Position numbers and translations under genes: made by a program | Shown here: positions 55,757 through 64,000 of the stretch, one piece after another | Layout: each line of letters begins with the position of its first letter | Position numbering within the stretch: position 1 is the stretch's first letter | The notes under the pieces: model-generated | What the model was told of the DNA's origin: nothing | The model's database searches: none | The model's input: only the letters and a program-made list of their open reading frames with translations | Assembly (NCBI GenBank): GCA_947170725.1 | Contig: CAMVUM010000006.1 | Coordinates: forward strand, 1-64,000 | Length of the DNA stretch: 64,000 bases | Direction: 5' to 3' | DNA from: an uncultured Prevotella sp. | Lineage (GTDB): Bacteria > Bacteroidota > Bacteroidia > Bacteroidales > Bacteroidaceae

Positions 55757-58700
55757 ATGAAAAGATTGTTTACTATTGCAGTCGTAACGATGGTAGCATC
55801 GTTGACATTCGCGCAGGCTCCTTTGGCTAAGAAAAAAGCCGCTACCCCCCCCCCCTATAGGCTGGAGCGGGTTGCCGACATGGACGCCTTTGTGAAGAAT
55901 GCGAAGAAAGCGAAGGAACTGCGTGCTGTGGCAGCAGAGAAGGCCGCAGCCGAAAATGAGACGTCTTTTTCAGTGCTGCGCAAAAACACCATGAAGCGGG
56001 GTTATTTCAACAGCATTGATGGCACAGTGATTAAAACGTGGAAGCTTGATGGCAGAAGATCATATCTTGCCAACAATCCCTACAGGTCAGCTGCACAGAA
56101 GACCACCACTCAGGAGGGCAACGTGACCGTCACCACCGATGCCAACGGCATTATCACCGATGTCGCCGGAGTTGAGCCGAAGTTGTATAAGCGCGCAAAC
56201 ACCGGAACGGCCTATTACAACAATTCGGGTTCGATATCCAAGACCACCCAGTCTGGAATGGTTACGGTCGTTGAGGATGGCAACAATGTGTGGATCAAGA
56301 ACCCCATAACCCGCTATACAACGGGAGCATGGGTGAAAGGAACGAAAAACGGCAATGTTATTACCGTGGCAGCCAAGCAGCCGTTGAACTTTGATGCCAG
56401 CTATGCTGCAACCGCCAGCCTTCGTTGGGGTGTTATCACAGTTGCGGGCAAAGTGCAAGCAGCTGACGATTATGCCGAGGCTTTCACATACACTGTCAGC
56501 GGCAACGTGCTGACTCTCGAAGGCACAAACGCATACGAAGGCACAGCCGATGCCTATTTCATGGGTGCATATTGGGATGATGACAACTCACCTTCCGGTT
56601 ACGGTGACGCCGAGACAGTTCTGACATACGACCCGAACTATGTCGCTCCATCGACCGAGCTTGTCGCTCTTCCTACCGGTGCAGAATATACAGGCTGGTA
56701 TATGAATGGCGTTTCTGTGTCAAAAGACGGTGAGACTCCCATCACGAATCAGAACGTAAATGTCGCTTTATTCGGCAATGACATTTACGTTCAGGGAATC
56801 TCTGCAAGTTTCCCGAACGCATGGGTTAAGGGAACTATCGACGGAACGACTGTCAAGTTCGATAAGTTCCAGTATGTCGGTGCATACGGTTCTAATGATT
56901 GCTGGTTTGTTGGTGTAGATCCGGTGGAAGAAACAATGAAAGACGCCACGGCTACATACGATGCTGTTGCCAAGACAATCACTTTCGCTGATGATGTTCT
57001 CATCAACGCAGATGCCGACCGTATCTATTATCTCAACTGGTTTGCAGATGTTGTCGTAAGCGCAGAACAGGCCATATATGATGAACCGGTGATTACAGAT
57101 TTGACAGCCGAACTTCCGTATCTCAATACGTTCGAGACAACGGCAGAACAGGCACAGGCCGCCATCTATGACGCCAACAACGACAAGAGCACATTCACGT
57201 TTGAAACTCATAACGCAACAGAAAGTATTGTTGCACGTTACCGTTACAGCACTTCTAACAACGGCGATGACTATCTCGTTTTCCCGGGCGTTGAGCTGAA
57301 GGCCGGTAAGGCATATAAAGTGTCTGTTAACGCTGCCTCTTACAGCAAAAATTATCCGGAGCGTCTGGAAGTAGTGGCAGGTAAGGTGGCCAAGGCTTCC
57401 GAGCTGACAATTCCTGTGATTGCTCCTACTGTTGTTGCCGACAAGAATTTTGTTACCATCAGCAACAATGAGTTCACCGTAACGGAAGACGGCACATATT
57501 TCGTTGCCGTTCATGCAATTTCCGATAAGAATCAGTACTATCTCTATGTAGACAATTTCTCCATCTCTGAGCTTGATGAATCTGCTCCCGCCACAGTCAG
57601 CGATATCAATGTCGTTGCTGACGCACAGGGCGCAAACAAGGCAACCGTTTCGTTCACCGTTCCTACAAAGACCATCGGCGGCGCTGCTATCACCGAGAAT
57701 GTCAACGTTGTCGTTAAGCGCAACGGTGAGGAAATATTCAACGAAGCAAAGGGTGCCGGCGAAACAGTCACTATCAATGACGAAGTTTCTGCCGCAGGCT
57801 ACTATACTTACTCTGTTGCTACTTCCTATGCAAACCATTTCGGCGAGGCTGCAGAAGTGAAAGCCTACATCGGTTATGACACGCCGGCAGCTGTCAGCAA
57901 TGTCACTGTTGCCGACAAGAGCGGTTCGGTTGCCATTGCCTGGGACGCTTCTACAAGTGGTGCTGAGGGATATGTTGTAAACACCGCAGACTTCAAGTAT
58001 AATGTTTATCCCGTTGAGTTCATGGACTTCTTTGGCATGCAAATCCCGCTTACGGACTATGCCAATCCTTATGCAACAGGCTTGACAGAAACCTCTGCCA
58101 GCTTCGCGTTCGACACAAACAGCGGCGAGCATGGCTTTGCATACTTCGCCGTTACGGCCGAGAACACAACAGGCGAGTCTGCTGACACATACGGTTCCGT
58201 TGTCACCGGTGCTCCATACGAGATGCCTCTGTTCGAGTCCGTTACGGAAGGCAAACTCTCTTACTGGTGGGGCTATGGCAGCGACAGAGACAACCAGCTT
58301 GTCGAAGGTGGTCTCTACATCGGAGAAAAGAGTTCTGACGGCGACGGCTATTGCTTCGAGATGTTTGCCGGAACTGCGGGATGGGTCAATCTGCAGTCAG
58401 GTAAGATCGCTCTTGCTGGTAAGACCAATCCAACACTCACGTTCGATTATTCAGCAGAAACCGCAACTACTCTGACTGTTTCCGTTATCACTCCTAATGG
58501 CGAGAAAGAAATTGAAACCCTCACGGCAGGTTCGGATTTCGCTTCGGCAAAAATCTCTTTGGTTGAGTTCGCCAACGAAGACTGGGCTCGCGTGATAATC
58601 ACAGGCACATTCTCTGCCGCCGGAAGCGCGTTCATCGACAACATCCGCGTTTTCAACATGCTTGACAACAACCTCGTTGCAAAGGGCATCACCGCGACAT

Positions 58701-59938
58701 CTAAGGTTGAGTCCGGTGACAACGTGACTGTAAATGTTACCGTTGAGAACCAAGGTTCTCTGACAGCTGAGGCCGGCGCTTATACCGTTGACATCTACTG
58801 CAACAATGCCAAGGTGCAGTCAATCCCCGGAACTGCTCTTGAGAGCAATGCCACGACAACGTTTGAATATGTTTATGCTACCAACGTCATGACTCCTGCT
58901 TCGCTGGAGTGGAAGGCCGTTGTTGAGTTTGCCGCTGACGCCGACAAGAGCAACAATACAACCGCCACGGTTAAGACCAACGTCAAGACACGCAACTATC
59001 CTGTCGTTACCGACCTTGCAGGTACGCAGGCCGACGGAAAGGTAAGCCTCACATGGAGCGAGCCGGATATGACCGCAATAGCGGCAGAGCCTGTGACAGA
59101 CAGTTTCGAAGATTATGAGTCGTTCGCTGTAAACACCGCCGGTGACTGGACATTTGTCGATGGTGACGGTAGTGCGACATACTCTATACAGGGCACTGAT
59201 TTCCCGAATGCAGGTTCCGAAATGGCCTATATTGTGCTTGACGGCAGTTATTCTTCTTTCAACCAGACGTTCGCTGCCCACACTGGTGACAAGTATATGG
59301 CTTCGTTTGCAGCCGAGAACGGCCCGAATAACGACTGGATGATATCGCCCGAACTGAGCGGCGACGCACAGACGGTATCGTTCTTCGCCCGCACATATAC
59401 GGACCAGTATGGTGCTGAGTCATTCGAGTTCTACTATTCTACGACAGGCAAGGACGTTGCCGACTTCGTGAAGGTTGAAACAGTTGCCGAAGTGCCTGTA
59501 GATTGGACGGAATATATGTTTGATGTTCCGGCCGGTGCGAAGTATTTTGCAATCCGCTGCACATCCGATGACAAATTCATCTTCCTCGTTGATGACGTTA
59601 CATATACTCCGGCCGGTGCTTCCGCAGCTGATCTCTCGCTCGTAGGCTACAACATCTACCGCGACGGAGTCAAGCTCAATGCCGAGCCTGTTGCCGAGAC
59701 AAGCTATACGGATGCTGTCGGAACAGTCGGTGAATACTCATACGTAGTGACCGTTGTTTATGACAAGGGCGAGTCTGCCGCTTCCAATATCCTCACTCTC
59801 AGCGTGACGAGCGGCATCAGCTCTATCTCCGTAGAGACAGAAGACAGCGCTCCCGCTTACAACCTCGCCGGTCAGAAAGTCAACGACAGCTTCAAGGGCA
59901 TCGTTATCAAGAACGGCAAGAAGGTCGTTGTGAAGTAA
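55757..59938 (+). CDS. Large adhesin-like secreted protein with sorting tail and C11 tract
   Basis: A 1393-residue exported protein (signal peptide ending at FAQA). Codons 30-33 (Thr-Pro-Pro-Pro) are written as an uninterrupted run of 11 C. Further on are cleaved-adhesin or choice-of-anchor-J-like domains (about 450-610, 830-965 and 1113-1290), fibronectin-like segments (for example 610-720), and a CARDB-like domain (about 970-1075). The C-terminus, APAYNLAGQKVNDSF then GIVIKNGKKVVVK, is the Prevotella-type sorting signal. It is probably anchored at the surface for adhesion or binding. It follows the M6 gene by 145 nt, possibly as a functional pair. Confidence 0.8.
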   Translation: MKRLFTIAVVTMVASLTFAQAPLAKKKAATPPPYRLERVADMDAFVKNAKKAKELRAVAAEKAAAENETSFSVLRKNTMKRGYFNSIDGTVIKTWKLDGRRSYLANNPYRSAAQKTTTQEGNVTVTTDANGIITDVAGVEPKLYKRANTGTAYYNNSGSISKTTQSGMVTVVEDGNNVWIKNPITRYTTGAWVKGTKNGNVITVAAKQPLNFDASYAATASLRWGVITVAGKVQAADDYAEAFTYTVSGNVLTLEGTNAYEGTADAYFMGAYWDDDNSPSGYGDAETVLTYDPNYVAPSTELVALPTGAEYTGWYMNGVSVSKDGETPITNQNVNVALFGNDIYVQGISASFPNAWVKGTIDGTTVKFDKFQYVGAYGSNDCWFVGVDPVEETMKDATATYDAVAKTITFADDVLINADADRIYYLNWFADVVVSAEQAIYDEPVITDLTAELPYLNTFETTAEQAQAAIYDANNDKSTFTFETHNATESIVARYRYSTSNNGDDYLVFPGVELKAGKAYKVSVNAASYSKNYPERLEVVAGKVAKASELTIPVIAPTVVADKNFVTISNNEFTVTEDGTYFVAVHAISDKNQYYLYVDNFSISELDESAPATVSDINVVADAQGANKATVSFTVPTKTIGGAAITENVNVVVKRNGEEIFNEAKGAGETVTINDEVSAAGYYTYSVATSYANHFGEAAEVKAYIGYDTPAAVSNVTVADKSGSVAIAWDASTSGAEGYVVNTADFKYNVYPVEFMDFFGMQIPLTDYANPYATGLTETSASFAFDTNSGEHGFAYFAVTAENTTGESADTYGSVVTGAPYEMPLFESVTEGKLSYWWGYGSDRDNQLVEGGLYIGEKSSDGDGYCFEMFAGTAGWVNLQSGKIALAGKTNPTLTFDYSAETATTLTVSVITPNGEKEIETLTAGSDFASAKISLVEFANEDWARVIITGTFSAAGSAFIDNIRVFNMLDNNLVAKGITATSKVESGDNVTVNVTVENQGSLTAEAGAYTVDIYCNNAKVQSIPGTALESNATTTFEYVYATNVMTPASLEWKAVVEFAADADKSNNTTATVKTNVKTRNYPVVTDLAGTQADGKVSLTWSEPDMTAIAAEPVTDSFEDYESFAVNTAGDWTFVDGDGSATYSIQGTDFPNAGSEMAYIVLDGSYSSFNQTFAAHTGDKYMASFAAENGPNNDWMISPELSGDAQTVSFFARTYTDQYGAESFEFYYSTTGKDVADFVKVETVAEVPVDWTEYMFDVPAGAKYFAIRCTSDDKFIFLVDDVTYTPAGASAADLSLVGYNIYRDGVKLNAEPVAETSYTDAVGTVGEYSYVVTVVYDKGESAASNILTLSVTSGISSISVETEDSAPAYNLAGQKVNDSFKGIVIKNGKKVVVK
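55845..55855 (+). repeat. Homopolymer C11 inside the adhesin coding sequence
   Basis: Eleven consecutive C near codon 30. A change of one base shifts the frame and cuts the product just after the signal peptide. Confidence 0.9.
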
Positions 59939-59988
59939 TCGCTCAGCAATAACACGACAAAGACATTTGTCTGAAAAACTCTATTCTT

Positions 59989-60028
59989 ACCGCCGAATCC
60001 CGATATTCCAGGGGTTCGGCGGTTTTTC
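59989..60028 (+). terminator. Terminator of the adhesin-like gene
   Basis: ACCGCCGAATCCC (59989-60001) pairs with GGGGTTCGGCGGT (60011-60023), one G-T pair, then TTTTCC. Confidence 0.85.
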
Positions 60029-60040
60029 CTTTTCACATAT

Positions 60041-60071
60041 TTTGTTCTTTTCCAGGTTTGTGCTACCTTTG
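60041..60071 (+). promoter_or_regulatory. Promoter of the kinase-RapZ fusion
   Basis: TTTG (60041-60044), 19 nt, TACCTTTG (60064-60071): full consensus. ATG begins 9 nt after the box, so the message is almost or fully leaderless. Confidence 0.8.
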
Positions 60072-60079
60072 CACATATT

Positions 60080-61621
60080 ATGGAAAGACTACTTGAACTG
60101 TATAAGAGTTGGGCCGGTGCAGAGCCTGCCGGCATCGAGCGCATGGCAGGAGCCGGCAGCAACCGCGAGTATTACAGGCTGACGGCGGCCGACGGAATGT
60201 CGGTCATCGGCGTGATTGGCACGAGCCGCGACGAGAACCACGCGTTCATCTCCCTTTGCCGCCATTTCACGCAGCGACAGCTGCCTGTGCCGACTGTGCT
60301 CTCCGTGAGCGGTGACGAGCAGCGCTATCTTCAGACCGACCTCGGTTCCGTGTCGCTTTTCGACGCGCTGGCTGCGGGACGTGCTGCCGGCGGACGATAT
60401 ACGCTGAAAGAGCGCGAACTGCTCATCCGCACCGTCCGCCAGCTACCCAACATACAGATTCGCGGAGCGCGCGGGTTGGACTTCTCCCAGTGTTATCCGC
60501 AGCCGGAGTTCGATATGGACAGCGTGCTCTTTGATCTGAACTATTTCAAGTATTGTTTCCTGAAGGCCACCGAGCTCGATTTCCATGAACTGAAGCTCGA
60601 AGCCGACTTCCGTCTCTTCGCCAAGGACCTCACTTCGGAACATGCCGACAGCTTCCTCTACCGCGATTTCCAAGCCCGCAACGTGATGCTCGATGCTGCC
60701 GGGAATCCCTATTTCATAGACTTTCAGGGCGGCCGCCGCGGTCCTTATTACTATGACCTCGCCTCATTCCTCTGGCAGGCATCGGCCCGCTATCCCCACA
60801 AGTTGCGCCGCGAGCTTGTGAGGGAATATTATGAAGCGCTTAAAAACTACACCGAAGTGCCCCCTGTGCGCCACTTCGTCAACCGTTTGAGCCTGTTTGT
60901 GCTCTTCCGCACGCTCCAGGTACTCGGCGCATACGGCTTCCGCGGCTATTTCGAACAGAAGAAACACTTCATCGAGTCCATTCCGCCCGCCATCCAGAAC
61001 CTCCGCGAACTGCTCGCGCTCGACTGCTTCCCCTATCCTTATATGACGGACATGCTGCGCCGTCTGACAGAGATGCCGCGCTTCGCCCGCATCGAACAGC
61101 CTGCCCTGACACGTGCCGACGGCTACCGCACGGCACCGACGAACATCTACGACGCCCATCCCAACGACGGTCCGGCCACGTTCTCGAAGTATGACGGCAA
61201 GGGTCCGCTCGTCGTGCGCGTTTTCAGCTTCTCCTACCGCAAGGGTATTCCCGGTGACGATAGTGGCAACGGCGGAGGCTATGTCTTCGACTGCCGCTCG
61301 ACCCACAACCCCGGTCGCTATGAACCTTACAAGAAACTCACCGGCCTTGACGAGCCTGTCATCCGCTTCCTTGAGGACGACGGTGAAATCCTGACTTTCC
61401 TTGACAGCGTCTATAAGCTGGCAGATGCTCATGTTTCCAGATATATTCAGCGCGGCTTTACGAATCTGATGTTTTCTTTCGGATGTACAGGAGGGCAGCA
61501 CCGCAGTGTCTACTCGGCCCAACATCTTTCCGAATACATCAACCGCAAGTATGGCGTAGAGGTTCATATATGTCATCGTGAGCAGGGCATCAGTCAGGTT
61601 CTGCCGGCGAAAACAGTATGA
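60080..61621 (+). CDS. Fusion of AmgK-like amino-sugar kinase and RapZ C-terminal domain
   Basis: A 513-residue protein. Residues 1-330 are an aminoglycoside-phosphotransferase-fold kinase close to the anomeric MurNAc/GlcNAc kinase AmgK: catalytic Asp196 and Asn201 in YRDFQARN, metal-binding Asp214 in FIDFQGG. Residues about 377-505 are the RapZ C-terminal domain (VFSFSYRKGIP, FDCRSTHNPGRYEPYK, SFGCTGGQHRSV), which in enterobacteria binds glucosamine-6-phosphate and small RNAs. The RapZ P-loop half is missing and is replaced by the kinase. A role in cell-wall sugar recycling is likely. The expected nucleotidyltransferase (MurU-like) is not adjacent. Confidence 0.88.
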   Translation: MERLLELYKSWAGAEPAGIERMAGAGSNREYYRLTAADGMSVIGVIGTSRDENHAFISLCRHFTQRQLPVPTVLSVSGDEQRYLQTDLGSVSLFDALAAGRAAGGRYTLKERELLIRTVRQLPNIQIRGARGLDFSQCYPQPEFDMDSVLFDLNYFKYCFLKATELDFHELKLEADFRLFAKDLTSEHADSFLYRDFQARNVMLDAAGNPYFIDFQGGRRGPYYYDLASFLWQASARYPHKLRRELVREYYEALKNYTEVPPVRHFVNRLSLFVLFRTLQVLGAYGFRGYFEQKKHFIESIPPAIQNLRELLALDCFPYPYMTDMLRRLTEMPRFARIEQPALTRADGYRTAPTNIYDAHPNDGPATFSKYDGKGPLVVRVFSFSYRKGIPGDDSGNGGGYVFDCRSTHNPGRYEPYKKLTGLDEPVIRFLEDDGEILTFLDSVYKLADAHVSRYIQRGFTNLMFSFGCTGGQHRSVYSAQHLSEYINRKYGVEVHICHREQGISQVLPAKTV

Positions 61622-61691
61622 TGTGTTAAAGGCTTGTAAGAGTCACTATGAGTATATCTTTTATATATTTTCCTTGTTTTTGGAAATATGT

Positions 61692-61736
61692 AAGAAAGCG
61701 GTAATACCGGTTGTGGTGGTATTACCGCTTTCTTTG
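61692..61736 (+). terminator. Terminator of the kinase-RapZ gene
   Basis: AAGAAAGCGGTAATACC (61692-61708) and GGTATTACCGCTTTCTT (61718-61734) form a perfect 17-bp stem with 9-nt loop, ending in T. Confidence 0.88.
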
Positions 61737-61911
61737 TGTGACTATGTTTCTTCTCCAGACATTAATGTCTGTATTTCATATTCAATTGTTTGTCAGTTGC
61801 TTTCCGTGTTATAAGAGTGAGGCGGCCATTTGTGACGCTATTTTTTCAGTAGAAGCGAAAAAAAATCTTTTTATATCAATGATTTATACTTTTTTTATTA
61901 CTTTTGCAATT
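61735..61911. other. AT-rich intergenic stretch before the structured RNA
   Basis: No gene seen. With the terminator before it and the structured leader after it, the whole interval 61622-62165 carries no supported protein gene. From here to the window end base composition is clearly more AT-rich than before. Confidence 0.5.
61899..61906 (+). promoter_or_regulatory. -7 box of the structured RNA
   Basis: TACTTTTG fits TAnnTTTG. The -33 region is T-rich without an exact TTTG. Confidence 0.5.
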
Positions 61912-62140
61912 GGATTTGGGCGACCTTATCCATAAAATTGAAAGTAAGAAGCGTTATGCTTATCTTGTGAAATGGGAACCTAGGAAATTCGCATTTTTAG
62001 CACAAGGGTGGCATAGTGGTTCTCACGCATATAGCGTGGGCTGCTATTATCACATTCGTGCTAAAGGTTTTCCTAGGACCTCCATTTCAGAACGTGGCAT
62101 TGCAGTTCCACGCTTCCGTGTATCAATAAAGAGGCCTTAA
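61912..62140 (+). ncRNA. Strongly structured RNA, standalone or 5' leader of the next gene
   Basis: Four helices nest: CCTAGGAAA (61979-61987) with TTTCCTAGG (62069-62077); TTTAGCAC (61996-62003) with GTGCTAAA (62058-62065); GTG and ATAG (62008-62016) with CTAT and CAC (62044-62053); and CTCACGC (62022-62028) with GCGTGGG (62034-62040), closing an ATATA loop. A further hairpin uses CGTGG (62093-62097) and CCACG (62108-62112). I recall very similar sequence in other Bacteroidales genomes, where it is sometimes misread as a protein. It may belong to a known Bacteroidales RNA family such as Bacteroidales-1, which I cannot confirm. There is no clear terminator before the next ATG. Confidence 0.65.
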
Positions 62141-62165
62141 AGGATCTGTATAGGCAGAACAAATT

Positions 62166-63068
62166 ATGAAAATAAAACAAGTTATTGCAAGTGTCGCACT
62201 GTCTTTTCTTATTTTTTCATCCGCCTATGCTCAGGATATAAAGACAGACTCAATAAGTAGCGACATTATTAGTCAAAGTGAGGAAAATGATTCGAAACAG
62301 GCTTTATCTGACGAATTGTCTCAAATCAAGGCTCAGCTCACAGGTATAGAGAAAGAACAACAGCTTGAAAAGATATGGAAGCGTAAGAAGTATTGGAAAA
62401 TAGGTATTGGAAATCCGAACATTGAACGTACCGACGGTGAACCAATGGCCTGGAATACGGATTTCTCTATTTTTATTCAAAGAGGAAAGACCGTTTATCT
62501 GCATTCCAAGCCAATTGCTGACATGATAAAGATAGGTATTGATTATGGATTTATGGATATTAGTTATGCTAAACTAAAGCTGAAGACACCTGATATATCC
62601 GGAACATCATCTTCAACAAATAGTGGTGATGGCACATCCAATGGATTTGATGAAATTGTGAGCGATGCTCCTACCGGTTCTGTTTTTTCTGCTCTGGGGG
62701 TCGACTTGGGCATGCATAAGTTTGAATACGGTCTTCATGTCGGACCAAGTGTAAGTGTCAATCCTTGGAATTCACTTATCGTTGCGGCTTATTTTCACAT
62801 TATGCCTACTGCGTCAGGTATCGTGGAAAACGATCGTTTTTCTTATGGCTTTGGTTGTGCCATGTCTGCCGGACTTTCTGTGTCGTATAAGGCTTTGTCT
62901 ATTGGAGTAGAGGGCTTGTGGAGTTCTGTCAAATACAGGCAAACATCATTTAACGAGGGTGCTGGAGACGATTCTGAGTCGGAAGAAGGTTTGAATGGCA
63001 TATTTGCCCAGAAAGACTTTAAGCTTAAGCAGAAAGGCCCCCGTTTTTATGTTTCTTTCAGATTCTAA
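62166..63068 (+). CDS. Probable outer-membrane beta-barrel protein
   Basis: A 300-residue exported protein (signal peptide ending at AYAQ). A short coiled-coil-like stretch (about 40-72, LSDELSQIKAQLTGIEKEQQLEKIW) is followed by alternating strands with aromatic ends and a terminal FYVSFRF, typical of an outer-membrane barrel. A Ser/Gly/Thr-rich loop lies at about 145-160. I do not recognise the family. It lies behind a long structured leader and is more AT-rich than most of the window. Confidence 0.65.
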   Translation: MKIKQVIASVALSFLIFSSAYAQDIKTDSISSDIISQSEENDSKQALSDELSQIKAQLTGIEKEQQLEKIWKRKKYWKIGIGNPNIERTDGEPMAWNTDFSIFIQRGKTVYLHSKPIADMIKIGIDYGFMDISYAKLKLKTPDISGTSSSTNSGDGTSNGFDEIVSDAPTGSVFSALGVDLGMHKFEYGLHVGPSVSVNPWNSLIVAAYFHIMPTASGIVENDRFSYGFGCAMSAGLSVSYKALSIGVEGLWSSVKYRQTSFNEGAGDDSESEEGLNGIFAQKDFKLKQKGPRFYVSFRF

Positions 63069-63086
63069 TTTATTAATTATTGTAAT

Positions 63087-64000
63087 ATGAAAATCGATAT
63101 TTTTATTTTGTTTACATCTTTAAGCCTTGCATTGGCGGCTTGTAGTTCATCTGACGAAATTAACGGTGACGATACTCTTCCGACAGGAGCATTGCCGTCT
63201 GCCGAGTTTAAACCCAATGACCTGCCTGCGGAGCCTTACGCGGAAGATGCAGTCAAGGTGATTGCGAACGATGCTGACGCTCCGTTCTATTCTCTTGAAC
63301 TGATGGCGGATGGATACTATCTGCTTGCCACTTCACGCCGCTATAATACATATGATGCCCCTGTTCGTGTGGAAGCTAAGGCTAATGGCAAGATTTCCAT
63401 ACACAAGAAGCATAATAGCAGTGCTGTTCGCACACGAAGCACGATAAATGACGATGGCACAATGGTGTTTGATGATGGTAGCGAGTATGGTAAATTTGAA
63501 AAATTGGGCAATAAGAGATATAGATTGAGTAATGGTATTGTGGTGGATTTGATGAATGCCACAGGTTCTGATAGAACTATACTTTACACAAACTTAAATG
63601 GATATACATCACGTGTATATGTAAGTACGTCTACTCCTGATGTCGGAAAGGATGCGCAAAGCATTTGTAGGACATGGGATTACAATAGCTTTGAGATTTG
63701 GGAATATATGAATGGCGCATACGTGGCTCATGGAAAAGCGACAATAAAGGAGGGTAAAGTTGAATCTGAATTTGAATCTACTATTGGATTTGAAGTAGAA
63801 GATGTGCTTGGTGAGGATTCTGATATGTGTTATAAAATTATATTTACTACATCAAATACTTATATTTGTTTTTATATGGATGGACAAGTTGATGTGGCAC
63901 AGTGGAATTGGGTTGATAGGGCACAAGGAATTCTTCATTATGAGGACATACCCGGCAATGAGGATTATGATTACGAATGGGACGGTTATGTTACCGTTCG
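63087..64000 (+). CDS. Lipoprotein of unknown function, cut by the window end
   Basis: An ATG at 63087 opens a frame without stop up to the last base (304 codons visible). The N-terminus is a lipoprotein signal (SLALAACSSSD, lipobox LAAC). The following sequence has short beta-type segments (GYYLLATSRRYNTYD, GKISIHKKHN) and many acidic residues, without a family I recognise. It starts 18 nt after the outer-membrane protein gene and shares its AT-rich composition, so both likely form one operon. Confidence 0.75.
   Translation, partial: MKIDIFILFTSLSLALAACSSSDEINGDDTLPTGALPSAEFKPNDLPAEPYAEDAVKVIANDADAPFYSLELMADGYYLLATSRRYNTYDAPVRVEAKANGKISIHKKHNSSAVRTRSTINDDGTMVFDDGSEYGKFEKLGNKRYRLSNGIVVDLMNATGSDRTILYTNLNGYTSRVYVSTSTPDVGKDAQSICRTWDYNSFEIWEYMNGAYVAHGKATIKEGKVESEFESTIGFEVEDVLGEDSDMCYKIIFTTSNTYICFYMDGQVDVAQWNWVDRAQGILHYEDIPGNEDYDYEWDGYVTV

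Noticed and set aside
56768..58132. 454-codon open frame antisense to the adhesin gene
   Set aside because: Low-stop shadow of a long coding sequence; Cys/Ile-rich composition without domain, while the sense frame has signal peptide, domains and sorting tail.
61904..62140. 78-codon frame through the structured RNA
   Set aside because: It starts at a TTG inside the promoter box, and the sequence is explained by nested helices. Its recurrence in other genomes fits RNA conservation better.

Overview
The window looks like chromosome from a Bacteroidales bacterium, most likely Prevotella-like (Prevotellaceae). This rests on SusC/SusD pairs, lipoproteins with short lipoboxes, C-terminal sorting tails of the type IX secretion kind, DUF4954, DUF4450 and LptB/MlaEF genes, an amino-sugar-kinase/RapZ fusion, and repeated use of the Bacteroidetes promoter (TTTG or TTG about 18-22 nt before TAnnTTTG). 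There are no rRNA genes, no intact insertion sequences and no CRISPR array. One tRNA (Phe) is present. Coordinates and residues were read by eye, and no database search was possible.

Left part (1-22 kb), mostly housekeeping: a sensor histidine kinase; a DUF177-rpmF-fabH-era-der-lipoprotein run; tRNA-Phe; an MFS exporter convergent with a secreted S8 protease; a small antitoxin-like gene followed by the wreck of a GNAT acetyltransferase; a membrane-anchored winged-helix regulator with an outer-membrane barrel protein; lptB (minus) divergent from mlaE-mlaF (plus); and a minus-strand sppA-lpxK-punA-thiL operon. The last two groups supply envelope functions: lipid A synthesis, LPS export and lipid transport.

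Middle (22-46 kb): a secreted GH28 pectinase-like enzyme, 1.2 kb of non-coding DNA full of palindromes, an M16 protease, and hflX with DUF4954. Next comes a polysaccharide utilisation locus: SusC, SusD, a duplicated-module surface lipoprotein, a BACON-GH16 lipoprotein, two GH3 enzymes and a membrane-spanning TPR/HTH regulator. The enzyme set fits beta-1,3- or mixed-linkage beta-glucan: GH16 cuts at the surface, SusC/D import the oligosaccharides, and the GH3 enzymes finish in the periplasm.

Right part (46-64 kb): groES-groEL with a possible sigma-54-type promoter; a DUF4450 secreted protein; an M6 metalloprotease and a 1393-residue adhesin-like protein, both with sorting tails, the latter with an 11-C tract in its 5' coding region; the kinase-RapZ fusion; then a more AT-rich segment with a strongly folded RNA leader, an outer-membrane protein and a lipoprotein cut by the window end.

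The items most worth a second look are the structured RNA near 62.0 kb, the C11 tract at 55.85 kb, the decayed antitoxin/GNAT pair at 10.4-10.7 kb, the promoter-bearing repeat shared by 10.1 and 21.8 kb, and the nested palindromes near 23.9 kb.
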